Numbered from the stretch's first letter, positions 14,082 to 24,055 are shown. The stretch is DNA of 64,000 bases from Alteromonas sp. ASW11-130 (GCF_026183735.1 NZ_JAPFRE010000038.1:20853-84852); one strand, 5' to 3'. Made by a program: numbers and translations. Notes: generated by a model from the letters alone, not told the origin.

Positions 14082-16027
14082 GCGTGCGTCTCAAAAAGTT
14101 GGTAGGGACTTTCGCCTAGCGTTTCAGGAATTTTTCCACGTTGATAACTTGAATGTTCGATTGTCAGTCCCAGCTCAGATAAACGTTTAAGCAGCATCGG
14201 CAGAGTTTCTTTTATTTTACTTAAGAGCGCGTCAGATGAGGTATATAAATGTAAATTCAGGGTGGTAGATGACACTTTGCTTTTTACTAGCAGTTTTCCA
14301 AGTTCGTCTATGTCAAGTTTCATGGTGAAATTCCACACTTTACTCCCCACATCAGTGCTATTTTCATTATTGTTATGGTGATCTTCACGCTTTAACAATA
14401 CTTCTGGGGGCGCCTGATTTTGGCTATTGACAGGTAGGACGTAATAAAAACTTTCCTGACCCTGTAATCGATGGTCGACATTTGTTAGCTTATGTTGTCG
14501 ATGATTCGCCAGCAGCGTTTTGATATTTTCCAACATTTGTCGCTGGCCATCGAGTCTTGAAAACTCTTGACTGACTTTTGACGCTGGGCCTGCTGTTCCT
14601 AACTGAGCTAAGCTTTTACTCAAAAACGAGCCCTCTTTATCTGCCAATGCGCCCAATTGGGGCTGGTTACGGATGGCCCGGCCGGCAAATGTCATCTGTA
14701 AAACTGCTACCAGTCCGCTAACAAAATTGGATTGTGTCACTGGTGAAATTAAAGCCTGGTTGGAGAGCGGTAACGAAGGGCTTGAAAACAGTGCTTGCAG
14801 TGATTGCAACGAGGGCGGTTTTGCGGGTGTGTCTGCTGCGTTTGAAGGTGAACTCACTTTCAACGCACCACTTTCCTCCGCCACTAATCCTTGAGTCAAT
14901 TGCTGAGACAACCCTTTCATTAAAGCGATAGTGTTGGCAGATGTACTAGAATTTGGTGAATTCAAAGTTGTAATTAGCTGATTAAGGGCTTCTCTGGTGG
15001 AACCAGTCTCATTTAGCAAACGCCGGGATAATTGCACGATAGCGTCATGTACTTGCGACTTTGTCATGGACTCTATGCTCTGTGCAGAAATTCCTTGGGA
15101 TTTGCTTATATTTGTTTCACCGAGTTTGGATGGAAGAGGGTCAAAGGGTACGAGTTGTGGTAATGACTTAATATTCTCAGATCCCGATAGTATGGGGAGT
15201 GTACGCGTAACCTCTTTTGAGAGCGCCAGCTTGGCTATTGCCTGGCTATGAAAAGTGGTAACAGCAACTTGATTATTTTTTAACGTAAGCGTGATCGGTG
15301 ATGAGCCGGATGAATTTATAGATGCTAACCCTACTTTATCTACTATCCCTTTTAATAATTGCGGCGAGATACTTACCCCCCCTGTCAGCTGCATTTTGGT
15401 AAATTGTTGCGCCAAAATATGATTTGGGCTTAATTTAATTTCCGTGATTAGCGTATTTTTAGGGGCGGGTGAGTTGATGCTAACGCGGAGTTCATTCGCG
15501 GTAGGTTGACTCAGGGAGAGTTGAATTTTGTCGCCTTGGGTTAAGTTAACTGATTGACTAAGAGATACGTTGACGATAGGACTGCCGGGTAAGGCTAGTC
15601 TTAATGAAATTTGACTACCAGGTGCATGAACGACTGTTGCTTGAATGGTTCCTGTAGATAGAGATGTGTTCACAGGGATAGCCCTACTTACCGCTTCGGC
15701 AATTTTATTTGCTTGTTCAGGGCTAACTGCCGCTCTATGGGTCAACGATGTGTGTTCAATCAATACTGGTTTAGGGTTAATCGAACTAGATGTTCGTGCT
15801 AACTGGTGTTGCGCCCCATCTTTAAAGGAAAATGATGAGGGTACCTTGACATGAAATGCATCTGAAATGTTGGTTGACTGAGGTTGCAATCTCATTACTT
15901 GGTCGGGCAGGCGGGCCAAAGCAACTTTCGCCTGTAATTGTGCAGCATTGTTTGTAACGCTATTAGCCGTACCTGTATCAGGGCCTTTGGGGAAGCTGCT
16001 GCCGTCCAGGGGAATGTTTAAATTCAT
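14078..16027 (-). CDS. FliK-like protein with C-terminal hook-length-control domain
   Basis: A 649-residue protein with a long Ser/Thr/Gln/Asn-rich, low-complexity N-terminal two-thirds and a conserved C-terminus. The last 90 residues (WNFTMKLDIDELGKLLVK through LPMLLKRLSELGLTIEHSSYQ) resemble the Flg_hook domain of FliK. A KVALARLPDQVMRL helix lies near the start. It is paired with the FlhB-like gene by a four-base overlap, matching the FliK-FlhB partnership in substrate switching. It lies between recA and ccm, without flagellar genes in the window, so this is a paralogue or dedicated variant rather than a proven FliK. Confidence 0.78.
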   Translation of the reverse strand: MNLNIPLDGSSFPKGPDTGTANSVTNNAAQLQAKVALARLPDQVMRLQPQSTNISDAFHVKVPSSFSFKDGAQHQLARTSSSINPKPVLIEHTSLTHRAAVSPEQANKIAEAVSRAIPVNTSLSTGTIQATVVHAPGSQISLRLALPGSPIVNVSLSQSVNLTQGDKIQLSLSQPTANELRVSINSPAPKNTLITEIKLSPNHILAQQFTKMQLTGGVSISPQLLKGIVDKVGLASINSSGSSPITLTLKNNQVAVTTFHSQAIAKLALSKEVTRTLPILSGSENIKSLPQLVPFDPLPSKLGETNISKSQGISAQSIESMTKSQVHDAIVQLSRRLLNETGSTREALNQLITTLNSPNSSTSANTIALMKGLSQQLTQGLVAEESGALKVSSPSNAADTPAKPPSLQSLQALFSSPSLPLSNQALISPVTQSNFVSGLVAVLQMTFAGRAIRNQPQLGALADKEGSFLSKSLAQLGTAGPASKVSQEFSRLDGQRQMLENIKTLLANHRQHKLTNVDHRLQGQESFYYVLPVNSQNQAPPEVLLKREDHHNNNENSTDVGSKVWNFTMKLDIDELGKLLVKSKVSSTTLNLHLYTSSDALLSKIKETLPMLLKRLSELGLTIEHSSYQRGKIPETLGESPYQLFETHA

Positions 16028-16130
16028 TTACGCGCTTACCTAATTTATAAACATCTCATATGTAGTGTAATTCAGTTAATCATAAAATTCTGAACTGATC
16101 ACGAATTAGGCGCAACAGTGCCAATGTAGA

Positions 16131-16158
16131 TTGGTATTACCTTCTGATATGGTAGAAT
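16131..16158 (+). promoter_or_regulatory. possible promoter of the ccm operon
   Basis: TTGGTA (16131-16136) and TAGAAT (16153-16158), 16 bases apart, lie about 40 bases before the preferred ccmA start. If this is the promoter, the longer ccmA reading frame beginning at 16131 cannot be the real start. Confidence 0.35.
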
Positions 16159-16196
16159 GCCTGCCGAATTTTCATTCTCATGGTACGGAGCAAAGG

Positions 16197-16820
16197 TTGT
16201 CAGGTCTGGTCGGAAATAATTTAACCTGTTACAAACAGGACAGATGTTTATTTCAAAACCTCAGCATCCGGTTACAGCCTGGAGAATTGGTTCATTTGAC
16301 AGGTCCAAATGGTGCCGGGAAAAGCTCGTTAATAAGAATTCTTGTCGGATTATCTACGCCAGATCGCGGAAACGTGAAGTGTGATGGTATGTATACGACA
16401 GACCCTGCTTTTGCAAAAAATATACTGTTCATTGGTCACAAAGCGGGCTTAAACGGTTTACTAAGTGCTGAAGAAAATCTTACTTATTGGTGCGCCCAGC
16501 ACGGTCTGAATGTTACCGGTAAAACAATTCATAATACTCTCGAAATGATGAATTTAGTTGGATTGGAAGCAGTTCCCATAAAATACTTATCAGCAGGTCA
16601 ACAACGACGAGTTGCACTCGCCAGGCTATCGCTCAAACCTGCTACCTATTGGATATTAGACGAGCCTTTTACTTCACTCGACACGGACGGTATAGCCATG
16701 ATGGAAGTAGCACTTGCTAATCACGTTAGTAATAACGGTGCAGTGATAATTACTTCCCATCAATCACTATCTGGACGCGCAGGCCCCTACCGTACAGAAC
16801 AATTGGATTATCAGTTGTGA
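16197..16820 (+). CDS. ccmA: heme exporter ATP-binding protein CcmA
   Basis: ATPase of the CcmABCD complex that releases holo-CcmE during cytochrome c maturation. Walker A is LTGPNGAGKSS, the signature is YLSAGQQRRVALARL, and Walker B is YWILDEPFTSLD. The frame is open from 16131. I prefer the TTG at 16197, preceded by CGGAG at six bases, because it gives 207 residues and the usual CcmA N-terminus (LSGLVGNNLTCYKQDRCLF). It is the first gene of a tightly overlapping ccm operon, overlapping ccmB by four bases. Confidence 0.95.
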   Translation: MSGLVGNNLTCYKQDRCLFQNLSIRLQPGELVHLTGPNGAGKSSLIRILVGLSTPDRGNVKCDGMYTTDPAFAKNILFIGHKAGLNGLLSAEENLTYWCAQHGLNVTGKTIHNTLEMMNLVGLEAVPIKYLSAGQQRRVALARLSLKPATYWILDEPFTSLDTDGIAMMEVALANHVSNNGAVIITSHQSLSGRAGPYRTEQLDYQL

Positions 16821-17485
16821 GCGAATTATATAACGGCATTATCAAACGAGATTTGAAACTGGCATTTCGGCAAAAGTCTGAGTTGATGCAACCCCTCATG
16901 TTTCTATTAATTGTGGTTACGTTATTTCCATTAGGAATTGGGCCTGGTCCCGATACGTTACAGCGTATCGGGCCGGGCGTGATCTGGATTGCGGCAATAT
17001 TGTCTTCTTTGCTGGGAATGGAACGGTTGTTTCGAGACGATTTTGCTGATGGCTCTTTAGAACAAATGCAACTAAGTGGTTTACCACTTTATCAGATTGC
17101 GTTATGCAAAATTGTCACCCATTGGCTGATCAGTTTTATGCCTTTGCTAATGCTATCGCCTTTATTAGCACTATTTCTAAATTTAACGCTATCGATGTAT
17201 CTGGCGCTGATCGTTACGCTGTTGCTGGGAACGCCAATTATTTCATTAATTGGGGCTATTGCTGTAGGATTAACCACCGGATTGCAACGGGGTAGTCTGC
17301 TGCTAGCACTACTATTGATTCCAGTCTTTATTCCCTTACTTATTTTTGCCACCTCAGCAGTGGAATCTGCGGCTATGCAATTACCTTATGGGCCACAAAT
17401 TGCTATCATAGCCGCTATCATGTTGCTGGCGCTTGCGTTATCACCTTTCGCCGTGTCGTATGCTTTAAAGGTTAGTCAGAACTAA
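16817..17485 (+). CDS. ccmB: heme exporter permease CcmB
   Basis: Inner-membrane permease partner of CcmA. The N-terminus (LYNGIIKRDLKLAFRQKSELMQPLMFLLIVV), the GPGVIWIAAILSSLLGMERLFRDDFADGSLEQ segment and about six hydrophobic segments are typical of CcmB. It has 222 residues, the usual length. It starts at a GTG overlapping the ccmA stop (GTGA), and its stop shares a base with the ccmC start. Confidence 0.95.
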   Translation: MSELYNGIIKRDLKLAFRQKSELMQPLMFLLIVVTLFPLGIGPGPDTLQRIGPGVIWIAAILSSLLGMERLFRDDFADGSLEQMQLSGLPLYQIALCKIVTHWLISFMPLLMLSPLLALFLNLTLSMYLALIVTLLLGTPIISLIGAIAVGLTTGLQRGSLLLALLLIPVFIPLLIFATSAVESAAMQLPYGPQIAIIAAIMLLALALSPFAVSYALKVSQN

Positions 17486-18255
17486 TGTGGAAATGGTTAC
17501 ATCCTTACGCTAAAACAGAAAAGGCCTATCAGCTTTGCAGTAGCTTATCGCCCTGGTTTTGGACAGGGGCAATAATATGTTTGCTTATTGGGACGGTCTG
17601 GGGATTAGCTTTTGCTCCTTCAGATTATCAACAAGGTGATTCTTTTCGGATTATTTATATTCACGTACCTGCCGCTATTCTATCCATGAGTACTTACGTA
17701 GCGATGGCAGTCGCTGCACTTGTGGGGATTGTCTGGCAATGGCGTACAGCTTTCATGTCGATGATTGCTCTGGCCCCAGTGGGCGCGCTCATGACTTTTA
17801 TTGCCTTATTCACTGGGGCTGCATGGGGAAAACCTATGTGGGGAGCCTGGTGGGTATGGGATGCTCGCTTGACCTCAGAATTAATTTTGTTATTTCTTTA
17901 TTTTGGCGTGATGGCGCTTTACAGCGCGTTTGACGATAAGCAGCAAGCTGGAAAAGCCGCGGGCGTGATGGCGCTGGTTGGGGTAGTAAATATTCCCATT
18001 ATTCATTACTCAGTCGAGTGGTGGAATACGCTGCATCAGGGCGCCACTATCAGTAAATTCGACAAACCCTCAATTGCACCAGAGATGCTGTGGCCATTGT
18101 TAATCAATTTACTGGGTTTTGCTTTGTTCATCGGTGCTGTTACGGTAGTTAGGTTGCAAAATGAAATTGTTCGCCGTGAGCTACATCGGCCGTGGGTACA
18201 ACAACTAGCTTGCAGTAAATTAGACGCAAATTTGGAGCACAACGATGCAGTTTGA
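17485..18255 (+). CDS. ccmC: heme-handling protein CcmC
   Basis: Six-helix inner-membrane protein that passes heme to CcmE. It carries the tryptophan-rich periplasmic motif WGKPMWGAWWVWDARLTSE and conserved histidines in FRIIYIHVPAA and NIPIIHYSVEWWNTLHQG. Its 256 residues fit the family. It overlaps ccmD by 11 bases. Confidence 0.96.
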   Translation: MWKWLHPYAKTEKAYQLCSSLSPWFWTGAIICLLIGTVWGLAFAPSDYQQGDSFRIIYIHVPAAILSMSTYVAMAVAALVGIVWQWRTAFMSMIALAPVGALMTFIALFTGAAWGKPMWGAWWVWDARLTSELILLFLYFGVMALYSAFDDKQQAGKAAGVMALVGVVNIPIIHYSVEWWNTLHQGATISKFDKPSIAPEMLWPLLINLLGFALFIGAVTVVRLQNEIVRRELHRPWVQQLACSKLDANLEHNDAV

Positions 18256-18472
18256 ATCCCTCAATGCCTTTCTCAATATGGGGGGGTATGCGCTGTATGT
18301 ATGGTTATCGTTCGGGGTCACCTTTTTAAGCATGGGAGTGTTGGCGCTGCAAACGAAGGTAGAGAGCAAAGTATTGTTACAGAAGGTTCTAAAAGAGCAG
18401 CAGCGACGCCAGCGTATCAAACTGGCAAGGCAGAAAAAGCCTGCATATTCAAATATGAAATCTGATTCATAA
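18245..18472 (+). CDS. ccmD: heme exporter protein CcmD
   Basis: A 75-residue single-span membrane protein. It has FLNMGGYALYVWLSFGVTFLSMGVLAL as its only hydrophobic segment and a highly basic C-terminal tail (KEQQRRQRIKLARQKK). This is the CcmD pattern of a short adaptor for CcmABC. The gene overlaps ccmC and ends 12 bases before ccmE. Confidence 0.93.
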   Translation: MQFESLNAFLNMGGYALYVWLSFGVTFLSMGVLALQTKVESKVLLQKVLKEQQRRQRIKLARQKKPAYSNMKSDS

Positions 18473-18484
18473 GAGACGTTAAAG

Positions 18485-18955
18485 ATGAATCCAAGAAGAA
18501 AATCTCGTTTAATAGTGGTGGCTGCCGTAGGCGGCTTAATTGCAGGTGCTATAGGTTTGATGCTGTACGCTTTGACCGATAGCATTGATTTATTTTACAC
18601 CCCGTCTGAAGTGATAGAAGGGAAATCGGGTCAGCCTCCTCAGATAGGCCAACGACTCCGCATAGGTGGATTGGTTGTACCTGGCTCTGTGGTAAGGGAT
18701 GCCACTTCGCTGATGGTCTCGTTTGATCTGGTTGACACCGGTCCTAAAGTGACAGTCAAATATAATGGCATTTTGCCCGATCTTTTCAGAGAAGGGCAGG
18801 GGATAGTCGCTACAGGTGTACTTATCGACAATACGATCATTGAGGCAGAAGAAGTGTTGGCAAAACACGACGAAGAATACATGCCGCCTGAATTGGCTGA
18901 GAAGATGAAAGGTATTAAGCATGTTAAGCCTGGACAGGGAGCTGGTAGCCTGTGA
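18485..18955 (+). CDS. ccmE: heme chaperone CcmE
   Basis: Periplasmic heme carrier anchored by an N-terminal membrane segment ([21 protein letters not shown] preceded by basic residues). The beta-barrel body has [13 protein letters not shown] and [21 protein letters not shown]. The heme-binding motif [12 protein letters not shown] places the covalent heme ligand at His128. It has 156 residues, and its stop overlaps the ccmF GTG by four bases. Confidence 0.97.
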   Translation: MNPRRKSRLIVVAAVGGLIAGAIGLMLYALTDSIDLFYTPSEVIEGKSGQPPQIGQRLRIGGLVVPGSVVRDATSLMVSFDLVDTGPKVTVKYNGILPDLFREGQGIVATGVLIDNTIIEAEEVLAKHDEEYMPPELAEKMKGIKHVKPGQGAGSL

Positions 18956-20955
18956 TCCCAGAGTTAGGTAACTTCGCACTGGTACTGGCGTTAGTATCAT
19001 CTATTTTACTGGCGATTTATCCCTTATGGGGAACATTTAAACAGCATGATGCGTTGATAGCTACGGCGCGCCCATTGGCCTCGGCAATGTTTCTGTTTAC
19101 GTTTTTATCATACATCGCATTAACCTATTCATTTGTAACAGATGACTTTAGCGTGGCATATGTCGCAAACCACTCGAGTGCAGCGTTACCAATATATTAC
19201 AAATATACTGCTGTCTGGGGCGGTCATGAAGGGTCATTCCTACTTTGGGTATTAATGCTTGCTTCGTGGACATTAGCCGTTTCTATCTTTAGTAAAGGTA
19301 TTCCACCTGCCATGGTGGCCAGAGTGCTCGCAGTGTTGGGGTGGGTTAGTATCGGCTTCTATCTGTTTATATTGCTGACATCTAACCCTTTCGATAGTTT
19401 ACTGCCTTTCTTTCCTGTTGATGGTGAAGATCTTAATCCATTGCTACAGGATTTCGGCATGATAATTCATCCGCCGATGCTATATATGGGATATGTTGGG
19501 TTTGCTGTCGCTTTTGCATTCGCTGTATCGGCACTCATTTCGGGTCAGCTGGACTCAACCTGGGCCCGTTGGGCGCGCCCGTGGGTCATTTCCGCCTGGT
19601 GTTTTCTTACTGTCGGTATGGCGTTAGGCAGTTGGTGGGCTTATTACGAATTAGGCTGGGGCGGCTGGTGGTTCTGGGACCCGGTAGAGAATGCCTCATT
19701 TATGCCATGGTTAGTCGGTACTGCATTAATGCATTCGTTAGCGGTAACTGAAAAGCGCAAAGTATTCAAATCCTGGACTGTGTTATTGGCCATTGCCGCT
19801 TTTTCTTTAAGTTTACTCGGAACGTTTTTAGTCCGCTCGGGAGTGATTGTTTCAGTCCATTCATTTGCCAGCGATCCAGCGAGAGGGTTGTTCATTCTAA
19901 CCATCTTAATTATTTTGTCCGGCCTGGCGTTAGTACTTTTTGCTTTGCGATCTACGCAGCTAAGTAGTCAAGGACGGTATGAATGGTTTTCCAAAGAAAC
20001 GCTGCTGATGGGCAACAACATTTTTCTTTTAGCTGCAACGTTAGTCGTGTTTCTGGGAACCCTTTTACCGTTAGTACATAAAGAAATGGGCTTAGGTTCC
20101 ATATCGGTCGGCGCACCTTTTTTCAATCAAATGTTTACCCTGCTAATAGTTCCTTTTGTAGCGTTTTTGGGCTTAGGGCCGATCAGTCGTTGGAAGCGGC
20201 AGCCAGTGAATGCGCTTCGAAACCAAATGCTGTTTGCTATCGGTTTAAGTATCACCGCGGCCGTACTAATTAATGCTGTTGCCTATAATTCGCCCTCATA
20301 CTTTGCCGCATTTGGTTTGGTATTATCGTTTTGGATCTTTATTACCAGTGTACAGGAAGTCCTCCAACGTACTTCATCCATGGATGATAAACACTCCTTA
20401 ATCACGAGGCTGATAAAGTTACCCCGCAGTCATTGGGGAATGGTGCTGGGTCACTTGGGATTTGCAGTTGCTTTGATTGGCATTACGCTGGTATCCAACT
20501 ATGACATGGAAAAAGACATACGAATGTTGCCTGGGGATAAGGTAGAACTAGGTAAGTATAGTTTTCGTTTTAATAATGTAAAAACAATAACTGGTCCTAA
20601 CTATGAAGCACAAGCGGGATCGTTTGATGTCTTTTTGTCCGATGAAAAAGTCGTGCACCTTGCGCCTGAAAAGCGTCATTACTTTAAAAATCAAATGCCG
20701 ATGACCGAAGCCGCTATTCATTCTAGTTTAGCGGGCGACGTGTTTATCGCATTGGGTGAGCCGTTAGAAGGCGATGCCTGGGCGGTAAGAATTTATATAA
20801 AGCCCTTCGTTGCCTGGATATGGGCTGGAGCTTTCATTATGGCTATTGGTGGTTTTGTATCAATTACTGATAAACGTTACAGAGTGGCTAAAGTTGCCGC
20901 AACGAAGAGGTTGGTCAATAAGCTACGTCACTCAGCAGTAGGAGAAGGCTCTTGA
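18952..20955 (+). CDS. ccmF: cytochrome c heme lyase subunit CcmF
   Basis: Large multi-span membrane protein that attaches heme to apocytochrome c together with CcmH and CcmI. The WWD motif [21 protein letters not shown] is near residue 240, and conserved heme-ligand histidine regions ([43 protein letters not shown]) are present. It has 667 residues, normal for the family. It begins at GTG and overlaps the next gene by four bases. Confidence 0.97.
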   Translation: MIPELGNFALVLALVSSILLAIYPLWGTFKQHDALIATARPLASAMFLFTFLSYIALTYSFVTDDFSVAYVANHSSAALPIYYKYTAVWGGHEGSFLLWVLMLASWTLAVSIFSKGIPPAMVARVLAVLGWVSIGFYLFILLTSNPFDSLLPFFPVDGEDLNPLLQDFGMIIHPPMLYMGYVGFAVAFAFAVSALISGQLDSTWARWARPWVISAWCFLTVGMALGSWWAYYELGWGGWWFWDPVENASFMPWLVGTALMHSLAVTEKRKVFKSWTVLLAIAAFSLSLLGTFLVRSGVIVSVHSFASDPARGLFILTILIILSGLALVLFALRSTQLSSQGRYEWFSKETLLMGNNIFLLAATLVVFLGTLLPLVHKEMGLGSISVGAPFFNQMFTLLIVPFVAFLGLGPISRWKRQPVNALRNQMLFAIGLSITAAVLINAVAYNSPSYFAAFGLVLSFWIFITSVQEVLQRTSSMDDKHSLITRLIKLPRSHWGMVLGHLGFAVALIGITLVSNYDMEKDIRMLPGDKVELGKYSFRFNNVKTITGPNYEAQAGSFDVFLSDEKVVHLAPEKRHYFKNQMPMTEAAIHSSLAGDVFIALGEPLEGDAWAVRIYIKPFVAWIWAGAFIMAIGGFVSITDKRYRVAKVAATKRLVNKLRHSAVGEGS

Positions 20956-21554
20956 AAAAAGTAATGTTACTTTCGCTTCCTCTCATAGGGTTTTGTTTAC
21001 TTATTGTTTTTTTGTATAAAGGTTTATTTACCGATCCCCGATCATTGGACTCTCAAATTCGTAATAGGCCGGTGCCCGAGTTTTCACTGCCAGATTTATT
21101 AGATGGTAACGTGACCTACACGCCAGAAGTCTTTAAAAATCAGGTCACTATTTTAAATGTGTGGGGGGTATGGTGCATTACCTGTGCAGTTGAACTTCCT
21201 TATTTAACCCATCTAAAGCAGTCTGAAAACGTTCGTTTTGTGGGATTGTATTATGACCAAGACCTTGATCCTGATTTTGGTGAAAAATCGCTTCCACAGA
21301 TTCAGCAGGAAGTAAAAACCATGTTAGGCAAATATGGAAATCCCTATGAATTTAATATTTTTGATATAGCCAGAGAAACGGCGTTAGATCTCGGCGTGAC
21401 CGGCGCGCCCGAACACTTTTTAATTGATAAAAGTGGAACGGTGCGTATGCATCATATTGGCGATATTAATGAAAGAGTCTGGAAGAATAAAATTGCGCCA
21501 GTTTATCGCACGTTACTCCAAGAGCCCAACAGGAGGTTTGGAAGTGAGCAATAG
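20952..21554 (+). CDS. ccmG: thiol:disulfide oxidoreductase CcmG/DsbE
   Basis: Membrane-anchored periplasmic thioredoxin that reduces apocytochrome c or CcmH. One N-terminal membrane segment (VMLLSLPLIGFCLLIVFL) precedes a thioredoxin fold with the active site WGVWCITCAVELPYL and the cis-proline region LGVTGAPEHFLIDKSG. The CXXC is CITC. The frame starts at TTG overlapping ccmF; an ATG four codons later is the alternative. Its 200 residues are slightly longer than in E. coli. It overlaps ccmH by 11 bases. Confidence 0.94.
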   Translation: MKKVMLLSLPLIGFCLLIVFLYKGLFTDPRSLDSQIRNRPVPEFSLPDLLDGNVTYTPEVFKNQVTILNVWGVWCITCAVELPYLTHLKQSENVRFVGLYYDQDLDPDFGEKSLPQIQQEVKTMLGKYGNPYEFNIFDIARETALDLGVTGAPEHFLIDKSGTVRMHHIGDINERVWKNKIAPVYRTLLQEPNRRFGSEQ

Positions 21555-22002
21555 GTTTCTTACGGCGATTTTTATTCTCTTTACTTTGCTACCTTGCATT
21601 GAAGCGTATGCTGCGAAAGACAGGTACGAATTTGATGACCCTTCGCAAAGAGAGCTGTTTCTGAAACTAACAGCTGAGCTTCGCTGCCCAATGTGCCAAA
21701 ACCAGAACATTGCTGATTCAGATGCGATGATTGCACAAGACATGCGGCGAAAAGTTTTCCGCCTGTTGCAGGAGGGTAAATCGGAGGAAGAAGTTATTTC
21801 CTTTATGAAAGCGCGTTATGGCGATTTTATTTACTACCAACCTCCCGTTACTATCGGCACTATTTGGTTATGGTTACTCCCCGCTGCTTTTGCAATTATC
21901 GCACTGCTGGTCGTGTTTTTTCAAAAGAAACAACGAAGCATCAACGATAGTACTGAGAAATTAGCCCAAGCGGAACGTATATTGGAACAGGATAAATTAT
22001 GA
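21544..22002 (+). CDS. ccmH: cytochrome c maturation protein CcmH (CycL-type)
   Basis: Apocytochrome thiol reductase of the heme lyase complex. It has a cleavable signal (RFLTAIFILFTLLPCIEAYA), then the RCPMCQNQ redox motif with Cys48 and Cys51, and a C-terminal membrane helix after FIYYQPPV. I place the start at GTG 21544, preceded by AGGAGG and overlapping the ccmG stop; this gives 152 residues. A longer reading frame begins at 21424, but those codons lie inside ccmG. It corresponds to the N-terminal half of E. coli CcmH; the TPR half is the separate ccmI. Confidence 0.94.
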   Translation: MSNRFLTAIFILFTLLPCIEAYAAKDRYEFDDPSQRELFLKLTAELRCPMCQNQNIADSDAMIAQDMRRKVFRLLQEGKSEEEVISFMKARYGDFIYYQPPVTIGTIWLWLLPAAFAIIALLVVFFQKKQRSINDSTEKLAQAERILEQDKL

Positions 22003-23240
22003 GCTGGCTGACTTTTACACTAGTGAGTGTGTTGCTGGTGGCTTTATTAATTTTTTTCATCAGCTTGCCATGGTGGAGATCGAGTGTTGTGAAAGGCACT
22101 GAATCGGTCAATACAAAAATTGTAAAACAGCGTTTGGCGGAAATTGAAGGGGAAGTAGAGCAGGGGCTAATCTCTGAGGAAGATAAAGAACAGGCTGTAA
22201 AAGAACTGAAAATTGCATTGGTGGACGAAACAAAGCAACACCCCCCTACATCGTCTTCTAGCTTTGGAGTATTAAGCATTGGCGCAAGCGTTGCGCTGGT
22301 GATTGGTGGTATGGTTTACCTTTCAGCCAACCAGTTGTCTCAGGTTAAGGTTGCTACTGATGCTATCAATGCTTTGCCTAGCTTGAGTGAGAAATTAGCT
22401 GATGGCTCAGCCAGCGATTTTACCCCCCGTGATGTGACATCATTAACGCTAGCCATCAGACAAAGGCTTCGCATCGATCCTACAGACGTCCAGGGTTGGG
22501 TATATTTAGGTCGATTGTGGATGGCAGCGGGCCAACAACAACAAGCGATTGATTCCCTCGAAAAGGCCAGTCGCATAGCGCCTGAGAATGTAATGGTAAG
22601 CGTAACATTAGCGCAGATGTTAACAGCCACAGGTGAAACGGTAAGTCTTCGCAAAGCACAACGAATATTATTTCAACTAATTGAAAAATTTCCTGAGAAT
22701 GACAATTTTGCTTTACTACTATCCGTCGCTTCAGCACAACTTGGCGATTTGTCCGTAGCAAAACGTTATTTTGAAAAGGTCAAAGCGAAATTGTCGCCAG
22801 AAAGTAACATATATAATGAACTATCTATGCGTATCGGAGAGTTGGAGAAAAACCGAACGAACGGTAATCAACCGCAAAGCACTACTAACACGGGCTTTGA
22901 AATTACAGTTGATATTGCTTCGAATATGAAAGAAAAACTCCCCGCTGACGGCTATTTAATTGTTTTCGCACAAGATGCGGATTCCAATAACAGGATACCC
23001 GCTGCCGTTATTAAAGTACCGTTACAAAATTTCCCTCGACAACTGGCCCTCACTAACGATAATGCTATGATGCCTGATTATACGTTAAGCCATTTGCAGA
23101 ACGTAAAGTTGGTCGCACGTATTTCGACAGACGAAGATGTCATGCCTAAAGCGGGAGAACTTGAAGGCCAAGTAACAACCCACGTCGCCAAGGGTTCAGT
23201 AGTTAATCATTCAATTATAATCGACAAGGAATTGCAGTGA
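21999..23240 (+). CDS. ccmI: cytochrome c biogenesis TPR protein CcmI
   Basis: Holds apocytochromes for the heme lyase. Two membrane helices lie near residues 5-22 and 88-107, separated by a cytoplasmic coil-like segment (KQRLAEIEGEVEQGLISEEDKEQA split over two motifs). A periplasmic TPR region follows (WVYLGRLWMAAGQQQQAIDSLEKA, then three more helical pairs). The C-terminal domain (FEITVDIASNMKEKL to VVNHSIIIDKEL) is the conserved CcmI tail. It overlaps ccmH by four bases and mlaA by four bases. Confidence 0.92.
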   Translation: MSWLTFTLVSVLLVALLIFFISLPWWRSSVVKGTESVNTKIVKQRLAEIEGEVEQGLISEEDKEQAVKELKIALVDETKQHPPTSSSSFGVLSIGASVALVIGGMVYLSANQLSQVKVATDAINALPSLSEKLADGSASDFTPRDVTSLTLAIRQRLRIDPTDVQGWVYLGRLWMAAGQQQQAIDSLEKASRIAPENVMVSVTLAQMLTATGETVSLRKAQRILFQLIEKFPENDNFALLLSVASAQLGDLSVAKRYFEKVKAKLSPESNIYNELSMRIGELEKNRTNGNQPQSTTNTGFEITVDIASNMKEKLPADGYLIVFAQDADSNNRIPAAVIKVPLQNFPRQLALTNDNAMMPDYTLSHLQNVKLVARISTDEDVMPKAGELEGQVTTHVAKGSVVNHSIIIDKELQ

Positions 23241-24055
23241 ATCCTCAAGGTAAGTCTTTTTTAGCATTACTTTTTTTAGTTATATCCGGTGTGTCTGGTT
23301 GCGCGACAGCACCTAACGAAAACAGAAATGCGGAAGGAAATGAAGCGGCACAAGAATATACAGACCCAAAAGATCCCTTCGAATCGGTGAATAGAGAAAT
23401 TTGGGAATTTAACTGGGAGGTGTTGGACGCATATGTTCTCAGGCCAGTTACGGTTGGCTATGTAGAAGTAATGCCCCAATTTGCCAGAACCGGTCTTTCC
23501 AATGCCGCAGAAAACTTAGAAGAGCCCGGAAACTTTTTTAATAACATGCTTCAGGGGAAATTCGCCCCGGGAATGGATAGCTTATTACGTTTCATCCTTA
23601 ATTCTACAGTGGGATTGTTGGGTACCATTGATGTCGCTGAAAAAATGGGTGTTAAGCGACAGGAAGAAAACTTTGGTGAAGTACTTGGTGTCTGGGGGCT
23701 GGATACGGGGCCCTATCTGATGATACCGGCAAGAGGTCCTAGCGATGTAAGAAGTTTGACGGGAACAATTGTTGATGGAATGTACTATCCGCTCACGATT
23801 TTGGATACTAATCTGGCAATAGCTCGGTTCTTAATAAAAGCGATTGAAGCGAGAGCGTCTCTTATTCCACAGGAAGAGCAATTAAGGCAGGCGGTTGATG
23901 ATTATGCCTTTGTGAAAAATGCGTACTTCGAAAATTTGCAATTTAAGGTCACCGACGGCAAAAGCGGTGAAAATAATCTCGACGAAGAGGACTTGGAAGA
24001 CTTTGAAGAGTTTGAATCTTTGTTGGAAGATTATGAAATTGACGCAGAGCTCTAA
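23237..24055 (+). CDS. mlaA: outer-membrane lipid asymmetry lipoprotein MlaA (VacJ)
   Basis: Outer-membrane lipoprotein that removes phospholipid from the outer leaflet and passes it to MlaC. The signal ends in the lipobox VSGC with Cys22. The family core follows: DPFESVNREIWEFNWEVLDAYVLRPV, ENLEEPGNFFNNMLQGKF, NSTVGLLGTIDVAEKMG, and GEVLGVWGLDTGPYLMIPARGPS. The C-terminus is a strongly acidic tail with more than ten Asp/Glu in the last 25 residues, longer than in E. coli. It starts at a GTG overlapping the ccmI stop, so it is translationally tied to the ccm operon. No other mla gene is in the window. Confidence 0.95.
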   Translation: MNPQGKSFLALLFLVISGVSGCATAPNENRNAEGNEAAQEYTDPKDPFESVNREIWEFNWEVLDAYVLRPVTVGYVEVMPQFARTGLSNAAENLEEPGNFFNNMLQGKFAPGMDSLLRFILNSTVGLLGTIDVAEKMGVKRQEENFGEVLGVWGLDTGPYLMIPARGPSDVRSLTGTIVDGMYYPLTILDTNLAIARFLIKAIEARASLIPQEEQLRQAVDDYAFVKNAYFENLQFKVTDGKSGENNLDEEDLEDFEEFESLLEDYEIDAEL

